From Brasenia schreberi (lineage: Eukaryota > Streptophyta > Magnoliopsida > Nymphaeales > Cabombaceae): DNA of 64,000 nt. Location of the stretch: assembly GCA_036023115.1 (NCBI GenBank), contig JAYKKT010000041.1, positions 1,196,001-1,260,000 on the forward strand, written 5' to 3'. The position numbers were made by a program, and so were the translations under genes. How positions within the stretch are numbered: the first letter of the stretch is position 1; each line of letters starts with the position of its first letter. Below the pieces are notes generated by a model. The model was not told where the DNA came from. It was given only the letters and a program-made list of their open reading frames with translations, and searched no databases. Shown in pieces: positions 25,501-37,500 of this stretch.

Positions 25501-28500
25501 CTTTATAAGTTTAATGTATAACAAAGGGGATATGTTTCTTCTCTAAAACTCTTTAAAAGAACATGTCTTGGTATTATATCATAGGCCATCTTTAAATCAT
25601 GAACCATGTGTAAGTTCTTCTTGTCTCAATAAGTGAATGGCCTCAGTATTAGATCTCCCTAGCATGAACCTAATTGTTTTTTTGTTTTACTAGATATTTG
25701 TCTCAACCTTCTTTCTATAACTCTTTCTCATAGTTCCAATATGACTCATTAACTTTCATCCAATAATTTGCACAATTTTGAATGTCTCCTTTGTTCTTCT
25801 AAATGGACATCAATATACTCTTCCTCCATTTCTTAAGTACATTCATGTGGATCCAAATAACAATAAAGAAACTTATAAGTTAATTGATATTTATCTCCAC
25901 AGAAGTTCCTATACCTCAATAAGAATATCATCTGGTCCTATAGATTTACAAGAATTCATAAGTTTAAGAGCTTCTTTCAATTCCTTCTTTTGAAGATAAC
26001 TTTATGATCTGGCATATAATGGCAAGCATCCTACATTAGGCCCTGACCATCCAATCAAATCCCTTGGACTTACTGCCAATCCAAGCTGTGCCAGTTGTTC
26101 ACATGAGTACATCTTAACAGCTAGGATGGTCTTTGTTGGAAACGAGATTGCACAGTGGAAAATAAAAAGATCATACACAATGAAGAGGAAATTTGGAGAT
26201 CGGAAGAGGGGGCGGACCTCCAATGGAGCCCCCCTTTCTCTCTCTCTTTCTTAATCTCAGCCACTTAAACCCTAATACAACCTATCAGCCCTTATATAAG
26301 GAGCTGTAAAATGTAAAATAACCAAAATACCTCTATTATAAAAAATTACCAAAATGCCCCTAGTATTTCGGGTAATTACAATAATACCTAAAAACATCAA
26401 AAATTATAAAACTAACACAAAGAACACTAGATATATATATTCTTTAACACCCCCCCTTAAGTTGGGAGTGAGATACTTCGAACTCCAAACTTGCCAAAAA
26501 TCTTCCCTTTCTGTAACAATCTTTATTTGTTTTTATGACTAATCTAATCTTCTACAGTTTCTTTGGCTGCAACAACTTCAACTTAGCCTTCCTGGTTGAT
26601 CATCTTAAGCAGCTACACTTCAAAAGTCATGTTTTTCCAATTCTTGAGAAATATGATCTTTTATGGTAGAAGGGTACCATCTCCACCATACACACTAGCT
26701 GAAACACGTGTTTTTACTTCACCACACTTATGGATCATTATGATGATCAAACCACCAACCAAACACTTGATAGAAGATGGAATTGGATAGACTGACAATT
26801 CTAATGCAGTCGCACCTCTCTTTCACTTTCTTCTTTCATTGATAATATGTTTTCCAAATAGATAGAAGATTACCAAACACTTAGAAGATGGAATTGGATA
26901 GGCTGACTATTCTGCTGCAGTAGCCCCTCTCTCACTTTCTTCTTTCAATCATAAAGTATGGTCTTCAAATACATAGAAGATGGAATTAGGCCGTCTCTCA
27001 CTTTCTTCTTGTCAATCACTAGAAGATGGAATAAGACCTCCTTTCTCTCTTTCTTCTTTTCAAACTTTTCAGTCTCCAAATAGTTAGAAGATAGAATTAG
27101 GCCGTCTCTCTCACTTTCTCCTTATCAATCATTAGAAGATGGAATAGGACCGCCTTTCTCTCTTTCTTCTTTTCAAACTTTTCAGTCTCCAAATAGTTAG
27201 AAGATGGAATTAAGCCGTCTCTCTCACTTTCTCCTTATCAATCATTAGAAGATGGAACAAGACCGCCTTTCTCTCTTTCTTCTTTTCAAACTTTTCCGGT
27301 CTTCAAATAGATAGAAGATGGAATTAGGCCGCCCTCTCTCACTTTCTTCTTATCAATCATTAGAAGATAGAATGGACTGCCTTTTTCTCTTTCTTCTTTT
27401 CAAACTTTTTCACTTTTGTGGTTGTTAGTGTTTACACAACATAATCTAGAAGATGGAATTTGGCATTGCACCCCCTAGGAGCCATCGCCATCTCTTTCTT
27501 CTTTATATTTTCTTGCGCTTTCTTGACTGCAATATTTTCAACAGCTTCTTTAGCTGCAAAACACATTTCATCAGTCCTCATAACCAGTGTTATCCGTATC
27601 GCACCATTTCATCAGTCCTCATAACCAGTGTTATCCGTATTGTGGGCCACCACGATACGATACGGGGGCCTGTATCGTGAAACCCAGAGTATCGCACCGT
27701 GGGCCGTATCGCACGATACGCCCTGAGACCCTTATAAAGGGTCCCGGGCCAACTGAAACCCGCTATTTTTTGCAGGTTTTCTCTCTCTTCTTGGGTTCCT
27801 CAAGCTCCCTAAGAGCCGGTTTTCGCCTCTTTAGTGCTCAAAGCTCCAAAATCGTGCCATACGGTGTCCGTAGAAGCGTCTAAACTCGGATTTTGGTATA
27901 TTTTTAATGTTTTTTCCATTTTTTCCTTTATATTTGTTGTTTTTTGTGTTATTTCGGGGGTTTTTTTTAATGACAAAATATGAAGTTATTAAGTGTGTAC
28001 ATACGATTTTTATTGCATTCATGAAGTGGGAGACACTCGATTTGAGTGTTATTTGAAGATTGGGGGATTTACAAAGTGCTTTTATTTTCAGGTTTTTGTT
28101 TGAATTAAAGTACTCCATTGAGATGGCAGGAAGGGGTGGTAGAGACTCTCATTCAAAGTCTGATGATCCGGCATGGCAGTGGGGTATACCAGTTGAGGGT
28201 TCAAGGTTAAAAATCATATGCTTATTTTGTGAAAAGGTGGTTAGTGGTGGAATTTCAAGGTTAAAACACCACCTAGCAGGAACCAGGAAAGAAGTTGCTC
28301 CATACACAGGCAGAGTTAGAAGTTTGCCAGAAGGTATTAAATGGCAATGCCTACAGAAGATTGAGAACATATAAGAACGAAGACAACAAAAGGATGATTT
28401 TCAGATGTATGAAGAAGCTGATGATGCTACTGCCACTGGATTTGGATTCACTGATAGTTTGCCTTCAGATGCTAGAAAAGAGATTGGTAGTAGCAGTTCA

Positions 28501-31500
28501 CGAGCACCTACTAGAGGAAAGAGGGTTGCAGCTGAAAACTTTGGAGGTAGTAGAAGAGGAAGTTCAGGAAGGAATAGAGGAAGAGCTTCTTCTTCTAGCA
28601 TACATTCGTTCTTTCCTCCTTCCACTACACTTGGTGCTCAATCAAGAATTCGTGCTGCTATTGCTTCAGAACAATTGCATGATCAGGCAGACCTTGTAGT
28701 GGGAAGATGGTTTTATGATGCATGCATTCCATTTAATGCAACAAACAGTTTTCATTTTCAAGCAATGGCAGATGCAATTGCAAACATTGGTCCAGGATAT
28801 AAGATGCCCTCTTATCAGAAGTTAAGAGGGAAGATATTAGATCATACCGTAATTGAAGTGCAACAATACTGTTCGACTTTGAGACAGTCGTGGAAGGAAA
28901 CAGGATGATGTACTATTATGGCAGATAGATGGACCGATAGGAGAGGAAGGACATTGCTAAACTTTCTTATATATTGTCCTAAAGGACTCATATTTTTGAG
29001 ATCTCTAGACATGTCAGAGGAGAGGCATACTGCAGAGATCCTACGGGAAGAATTTGATAAGATTATACAGGAGGTTAGGCTATAGAATGTGGTCCAATTG
29101 ATTACAGATAATGCAGCTAACTATAAAGCAGCTAGGAAGGAGTTAGCTGATATTTATGGGACTTTCTACTGGATACCATGTGCAGCCCATTGTTTAGATC
29201 TCCTCCTCGAGGACATTGGTGAGATGAATGAAATAAAGGCAGCAACTGAGTGTTGCCAAGATATTACAAAATTCATTTACAACCATGCCTTTGTTTTGTG
29301 TATGATGAGGAGATATACAGAAGGTGCAGAGCTTCTTCGCACAGCTGTAACTCGGTTCACAACAAACTTCTTATCTGTACAAAGTATTGTGAGACAGAAG
29401 CAAGCTTTGAAGAGATTGTTCTCCTCAGATGAGTGGCAACAATTTGCAGAGTTGCCTCAAAACAGAAGAAATAGAAAGTTGAATGAGATTACAGAAACAG
29501 TTTTTAGAAGTTTATTTTAGAATGCATGTGTCAGATTATTGAAAATTACTTGTCCTTTAGTGAAAGTTTTGAGATTGGCTGATAGCGAGGAGAAACCATC
29601 TATGGGCTACCTTTATGAAGCCATGGACAGGGCAAAAGAAGCCATCAAAAATAACTTTAATGAAAAAAAGAGAGATTATGTGCCCGTGTGAAAAATAATT
29701 GATAGTAGATGGAATAAACAATTGCATCAGCCTATTCATGCAACAACCTACTATCTAAACCCATCATTCAGGTACTCTGCAACCTTCAAAAGGGACGGTG
29801 AGGTTAATCAAGGAATTATTGATTGTATCGACAGATTAGTCCTTGATGAGAGCATAGCAGATGCGATACATCGAGAGATGGAGATATATGATAATGCTCT
29901 TCACTTGATGGGTTTGCCTGTTGCAATTCGCAACCGCACTACGATGCGTCTAGGTAAATTGTTTATTTTTATATTTAAGTTGCATCTTATATTACTGTGG
30001 ATTATTATGTATCTAATGTTTGTATTTTTTTAGAGATGTTTGGTGGAAGAGGTTTGGAAGTGATTGTCCAAACCTTAGAGATTTTGCAGTCAGAGTCTTA
30101 AGCCAAACCTATAGGGCAACAGGTTGTGAAAGAAATTGGAGTGTTTTTTAACACATCCATACAAAAAAGCGCAACAGGTTAGAACACAAAAGGCTTAATG
30201 ATTTGGTTTATATTCGTTGTAACATGCACCTTCATGAAAGGTAATGTTGTATTACTTTCAAATTTTCAATTCAATATTGTTTAACTTCAGGTTTCAATTG
30301 TTAATATTACTTACTAATTGTTTATCTTTGTTTGTGTCGTAGGCAATTAAAAAAAGTAAATAGAGAAGAAAGTCAGTTCGATCCAATAAGTTTGGATAAT
30401 TTTGATATATTAGAAGATTGGGTTATGAAAGACACTGAAGAAAATGTCTTCCTAACAGAAGAAGGCGTTGCGTGGATTAATTTGGAAGGAACGCAACAAC
30501 ATTATGGAGATGAAGAATTTGATTTTGAAGAAGGTGTGGGCGTGGCTGATGATGATGATGAGGATGTGCAACAAGGAGAAGATGAAGATTATTTAGTTGA
30601 TGATCCTGATTACAATTTGTAAAAAGTAACATTATATGTAACTGTAGTGTAAACTGTGTCTGTATTTTATTTTTTAGATTCAAACTATGTAAATTTGGAT
30701 GCAATTGTTCAATGTTGAATGCTCAATCTGTACTAAACTTACATTATATGAATTTAAAGCAATTATCTGATTTTTTTTATTTTTTTCTAATTTTTTTCGA
30801 TTTTTTCGATTTTTTCGATTTTTTACTAATTTTTATTGATTTTTAATTAATTTTTATATTATTTTAATATTAAAATACGATACGATACGATATGCCCGTA
30901 TCGTGGAGCCCAGCGATACACGATACGATACGTGTCAGACAACACTGCTCATAACTGTAATCTTCAACATACATCTCTTTTCTGTAAACTTTCTTCATGT
31001 TGTTTTTCCAATTGAAACAGTCATAACATACTATTTCATCTCCTGTAATCTTTTTATGAATTTTCAACTCTCTTAAGCATTTCCTCAAACACCTAATGTT
31101 CATGTTAATATCTCTTTTTGAGCATTTCATCGAACAATTATTTGGGTTTGCCATGATTGAAGCATTTCCCTATCAATCAAAGCTGAGAAGTATGTTCTGA
31201 ATATGTCGAAATCCTGATTGGTAGACGTGCAGACTTTAATTACTTCAAATGCGATGTACTCGCTTTCTCTATCACAATCCAGCCAAAGTATGAGTCATTA
31301 GCATTTTCTAGCTTTCTCTTCCAATGTCCACTTGATATCCAATCAGGTTCTACATACATGCTTTTTGCAACTTGCAATGCTTCCTTTAAGCAACCTACCA
31401 AGAAGGTCGACCATGCAACCATAATGCTCAATTGCAGGCATGATTCTCACATGCGGTGCATATCTTGAATTTTTTTTTCGGCCAGGATCCACCAAGATGC

Positions 31501-34500
31501 TTCTTCCCCAAGTCCATGCAATGCAAGCCCAGAAATCATGGTGACATCTCACCCCCACTAGCGATCGTAACTTCACCCAGCAACTTACTGAGTTCTTCAT
31601 CGAACTTCACCTTATGCATATTCTTTAACACACTCAACCCATTGGGTTGTAATGTGCTCCAAATCCCCAGCCTCTTCTGAGAACCATCATTTATAAGTAG
31701 ATCACGCACTTGTTCATTGTATATTTCAACCATCTGAACTCCAACTTCATATGAATATGTGGTTTTAATCTTCTGGGAGATGAGGAAAAGATCATTTAGC
31801 GCTCTATAGTTGACTCCCCTGGATTCCTCCAAGTGTGGGTCTGGTCCACTCATTGTAAAAGTTTTTTCAGAGCCAGTTTGACCATATGCAAAAATGCAAA
31901 CGTTGAAGCCATCTAGAACAGATCTTATAAGTGGCTGGGTGTCTATGAAGACCTCCTCTTGAGTAGCTGTTGGACCAAAGACCTTATTGAACCTGAACAT
32001 TCGCTGGCCATCTTTTCCTGGTTTTGAAGGATTTGACACAAGCAACTCACCATCTTCCCCAATATACTCAATTGTGGTTTGCTTTGCAGACTGACCAGGA
32101 AGGAATGGCCTCACCCTACAATAAACCCTAATATTTCCTTTTAGGTCTTGAACTCCATTATACAGCCTCCTATTTTCATCAAGAACAATATGATAGTTCT
32201 GTGCTGCATCAGCCAATTCTTTAAGATTCACACCTAGGTTACTAATTTGTTCCAACCAGCCCTCCTGTGCATCAACAATTTCCTTTTCTTTTTTTTCCAG
32301 CTTGAGAAGCCAACCTTATCTCCCCCACGATTTGAAGATGGCCATCAATAAAGCTTTGGTAGCCAAGTTCTTTTTGTTTCCAGTCCTCAGCTCTTGTTTC
32401 TGAAAGTGCTTGAAGTTCCTCGACATTCCTGTTAGACTCTTGAAGACGGCATTCAAAATGTTTTATCTTCTCCTCCATTTTCTGGACAGCCTCTTTCCTC
32501 TCTGTTTCTAATTGCAGGCATTGTTTTGATTATTGCATGAGCTCGATGAAGATGCCCTGTTCTACCTAATAGATCAACAATGCACGCATAATGCTCTGCT
32601 CATGCTTTCATTCCGTACTTCTTATACATTGAATCAAACAATGATAAGCCAGTATCCACCAATCCCCATGACTACAGGCAGATAGCACACAAACAAGAGT
32701 GATATAGTTCGGCATGACACGTCCTTCTTGCATTTCTTTGAACGTGCTTAATGCTTCATCTACATATCCATGCTAAGAATAACGAGATATCATAGCATTC
32801 CAAGTGATGAGGTTTCTTTCCGGCATTTCATCGAACACTTGATGTGCAGGTGAATATCTCTCTTGGACATTTCATCAAACAGTTGTCCTGCAGAGTTGAA
32901 GTTTCTCTGAAACATTTCATCAAACAGTTTACGAGCATCATCAATCTGATGCAGAGCATGTTGTAATGGTCTTGCTGGATTTATCATCATGTCACTGACT
33001 GATACACCATAGCCATATGGAGGGTTTTGCCCTAACTTACCAGTTGTTTGTGAAACATCAGCATCACCCTCTCCTTTAAGTCTCTTCACTGCTTTGTTTG
33101 GATAATTTTCCATACTCTCCATGACTTGCGTATGGCGTAATACTGAATAATTTGGCTGTGAACCAACTGCACTTTCTGGACTCCTTTGAAAAAGGATGCT
33201 ACTCGGTTTCGAAACCAGGGAGTGCTCAGACCCTTCTTCATCGCCCCTGTCATTTTGATGATGATGACGAAATCCTATGGAATGCCAATGCTCCAATGGC
33301 TGTAGGTTCAAAGCACCGCCATATATGACAGCTCTGTCAATCAAAGTTTGATGTGAGGATGGAAAATGATTTGCATTACCAGAACTTGGACCAAGTTCTA
33401 AGTCACCACCATGTACAGCTTGTGAGACCAGGGCCCATCAATCCCATGCTGCCTCCTCCATAGACCAAATCAATGCTGCTCTCTACTTTGCCCAACTCAA
33501 TGGCAGCCTCCTGGTAACTGGCTTTCATGCCCGAGCTGCTACCACGGAACACACAAATCCTTTTGAATCTCGACTTAGTGACCACTTCCATATATATCTC
33601 TATTCTCTCCCACACCATCGTCGCCAATATCTCCGTTAATAAGCTCTGATACCATGTTGGAAACGAGATTGCGCAGTGGAAAAGAAAAAGATCATACATA
33701 ATGAAGAGAAAATTTGGAGATCGGAAGAAGGGACGGACCTCCAATAAGTGTTGTCTGACGCGTATCGTATCGCATATCACTGGGCTCCACGATACGGGTG
33801 TATCGTATCGTATCGTATCGTACTTTAATATTAAAATAATACAAAAATTATTTAAAAAATCAAGAAAATTAGTAAAAATCCGAAAAAAAACTAGAGAAAT
33901 CTGAAAAAATCTGATAATTGCTTTAAATTCATATAATGCAAAGTTTAGCACAGATTGAACATTCAACATTGAACAATTGCATCCAAAATTACATATTTTA
34001 AAGCAAAAAATGAAATACATTTACATTTTACATATTGTAAATTTGTATCAGGATTATTAACTAAATAATCTTCATCTTCTACTTGATAAAGATTCAAAGT
34101 TTCTCATCACCTTCTACTTTAAAATGAAAATCTTCATCTCCTTCGTGATGTTGTTGCACTTCAAATTAATTCATGCAATGTCTTCTTCGGTTAGGAGTGC
34201 ATTTTCTTCGTTATCTTTCATAATCCACTCATCTAATATATCAAAATTAACAAACAAATATCTTTGTACATGTAGTTGTCATATTTGCTAATTTTCATAT
34301 ATGAGCAAAACAATGAGCTCAATTTCTTTGATTATTGACTCTATGACACCTCAGTGATGTGATATTATTACTTGATGATATCCCCTTTTTCTCTTACTAG
34401 AGACTAGTTTTTTAACTAATGCTTGAGCTTCATTTCTCACATCACAGACTGAGTTAAGCCTCACACACGTTGATCATGTTCAACTCAATAGAAGTCACGT

Positions 34501-37500
34501 AAGGCAATGTTGTCTAACGCGTATCGTATCGCGTATCGTTGGGCTCCACGATACGGGCGTATCGTATCGTATCGTATCGTACTTTAATATTAAAAAACTA
34601 TAAAAATTATTTAAAAAATTAATAAAATTAGTAAAAATCCGAAAAAAATCAAGAAAATTCTGGAAAATTTTGAAAAAATCTGGTAATTGCTTTAAATTCA
34701 TATAATGCAAAGTTTAGCATAAATTGAACATTTAATATTTAACAATTACATCTAAAATTATATATTTTGAATCAAAAAATAAAATACATTTATATTTTAC
34801 ATATTGTAAATTTGTATCAGGATCATTAACTAAATAATCTTCATCTTCTCCTTGATGATGTTATTGCACTTCAAATTAATTCATGCAATGTTACGATACG
34901 GGCGATACGGGCCGTATCGTACGATACAGTACCGTATCGTACGATACGGCACGATAACCTGTATCTTACGATACAGGTTACCACGATACGGATAACACTG
35001 ACGTAAGGTGAACCCTAAAATAGTGATGTTGTGAAATGCCCCCTCAATGAACCGAGACAACCAAATGTTTTTAATTGTTTGCGATCTCATGAAATTAGAA
35101 ACTGCTAGCAGAAATATACTTAAAAGTTGGCAACAGAAAGGAAAATGATTTTGTCATAATTTTTATTTGTTTATAAATTATTCTTATTCAATAAATAAAA
35201 TTATAAACTCAAATTACAAGCATAGGGAAGTGAAGAGAGGCGAAGAGAGGCCACAAACCTGTAAAAAAAATTGAAAAAAAAAATATTTTTTTTGGGCGTA
35301 TCACCTGACCTGTATCGTACGATACGGAGCGATACGGATAACACTGCCTCCAATGGAGGCCACCCCCCTCTTTCTCTCTCTTTCTTAATCTCAGCCACTT
35401 AAACCCTAATACAACCTATCAGTCCTTATATAAGGAGTTGTAAAACATAAAATAATCAAAATACCCCTAGTATAGAAAATTACCAAAATGCCTCTAGTAT
35501 TTAGGGCAATTACAATAATACCTAAAAACATCAGAAATTATAAAACTAACACAAAGAACACTAGATATGCATATTTTTTAACAGTCTTTGTCTTACCACA
35601 GATGATAGGTTTTCTTTTCAGAGGACTAACACATTTATTCTCAAAGGCATATTATATTGTTCATATTTTCTCCATGTTGCATATGAGGGCTTAGAAATTA
35701 GAATGGTCATTGTACATATAGTGGATTCTGCTTTTTCTATTGCATTCCAATTAAGAGTGTTGCATAAACAAGAACATATATAGCATATGCTGCTTTGAAC
35801 AATATTATTAGTTTACATCTCCTTATCAGCTTTTTCTTAAGAAATTAGATGACCTTTGAAATGTACAAGACTGAAACTAAAATCTGAAGCTTTGGCTTTG
35901 CTTTTAACATAAGCAAAATCCTTAGTTTTCCCTTCTCCGTAGCTTTCTTAAAAGTATCGCTTTCACCTTCTTTTGAGTCAAGCTTCTTATATAAATTTTC
36001 CCAAGCTTTAGCCTTTGCTTTACTAACCCATTTTTATCTTCTTTCTAATCCTCCCAAGTCTCTATATTCTTCTCTTTGTGATACAATTTGATAACACTCT
36101 TTTTTATTTGATGTTATCTTGAACTGATTTGCTCCACCATCAAGCCTCTTTATGTTGTGGTACCTCCTTTAGATTCACCTAAGGCCTCTTTTGCTACTTT
36201 TTTCAATATTCGATCACCGTTGTATCCCACATTTCAGTAGCAGTCCTTACAAAATTTCAAGCATTTCCTTGAATAACTCTATCTTTGAATAGATCTCTTG
36301 ATAACCTTTTTAGGTTCCACCATTTAGTCCAAGCAACTCTATGTACACTTGCCCTGTTTGTCCATTTTTGTATATGGAACACTTTAGAGCCAAGCAGAAA
36401 AACCTGCACATGGTAGTCATTGATATTCTTTATTGAACCTGAAAGAGAGGTATACCCCTAGCATACATCAAACTTATAGAAAACATGTAAGATGGTGCAG
36501 AAACACGAGTTCCAAAGCTTTTTTGTACTTAATAGGAATATCATCTAGTCCCACAGATTATATAATATAACGTGGTTGATAGATGTGATGGATATCTGTG
36601 TAAATTTGTGTTGTTATATACTGAAATCATGCTAAGATGTAGGCTCGTGCTTTGTAACTTTGGTTCCTCAGAATTTATTTTCCTGCTTTCTTCCTCTTCT
36701 TTGAGTTCTATTGTGAAGGAATAAACATTGAAATTCTCGAAGTAAAGAAACTGTGGTCTGTACCCATCAAACTTTAACTTGTATACCAACTTTAGGTGTC
36801 AACTGCAACAGCCCTTTTCGCCCATATGGTTTCCTAAAATGTCTCATTATAGCTAATGACAGAAAGGTCCTTACCTTTTGGTTAACTTCAGCAACATGGC
36901 CCATCGTTTAAAAAGCTATCCAGAACTCATTACAGCCACCAAGGGTTACTAAAGGATGATTCTATCCTTCAACAACTACTATTGATGTCATTGCAGTATG
37001 GACAAATGGATGATTTGTCCAACCTTGGGAAATTTTGTGGGCGTACACAAATACTAGTGATGGGTGTATTTGGAACTAATCAATAAGGAAAGCACGTATT
37101 TGATGGATAGCAAACAGATTCCTGAAGTTTAACATTGTGAGGGAGTAAGTTTAGGTTTCTTACCAATGATTGTGAGAAAATGGATAGTCAAGACTGTGCA
37201 TCCCTTTGACTTAGGCTTGCAAGTGTGGTTTGTGAGATCAACTGAGGTCCATCTAACTAGAGTCTGGCAATCCAGGAGTGTCTCAACTCAGCATCCTCTG
37301 TGTCGGACTCTTGGCAAAAATTTGAACAAATTGATAAGAAGAATTTTGTTTTAACTTTATCCTTTGCAGCTTCAGTAACTTGGTTTTTTGTTGCTTGTTC
37401 CTTTCTATTATGTTTCATTCTGTTATTATCTGCAATAGAAATTGAGTTTTTTGTTTGGCCTCAGGCTTGTGTTCGAAATATAAGACAGCGATTGGATGTA

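Larger units (their letters stand above)
26134..35583 (-). mobile_element. Non-autonomous LTR element 1 carrying host-gene fragments
   Basis: TSD GTCTT at 26129-26133 and 35584-35588 bounds the whole unit. LTRs begin TGTTGGAAAC and end TTTAACA on the plus strand: 26134-26449 (3') and 33655-35583 (5', split by a hAT). The PBS is at 33643-33654 and a polypurine tract at 26450-26458. No gag or pol is present. In sense order the interior holds a LOG fragment, an unidentified gene fragment, PPR, kinesin-14, PPR and a ~113-bp tandem repeat. A 3.3-kb hAT is inserted at 27626-30947. Mobility would have needed proteins from another element (inference). Confidence 0.88.
33655..35583 (-). repeat. 5' LTR of element 1, split by nested hAT elements
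   Basis: 33655-33745 and 35355-35583 together match the 3' LTR. The break carries the 8-bp duplication CCTCCAAT (33738-33745 and 35347-35354), which falls in the conserved palindrome of this LTR. Confidence 0.88.

Noticed and set aside
28295..28699. Second-frame ORFs over the hAT transposase
   Set aside because: Shadows of the BED-hAT reading frame, which carries the family motifs.
31430..32521. 12-bp direct repeat AATTGCAGGCAT at 31430-31441 and 32510-32521 as kinesin capture borders
   Set aside because: Only the 32510 copy lies at a kinesin border; the 31430 copy is inside PPR sequence (MPAIEH), so it is likely coincidental or PPR-derived.
27580..35350. CGATACG arrays as a satellite or centromeric repeat
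   Set aside because: They occur only inside hAT ends with TSDs, not as free tandem arrays.
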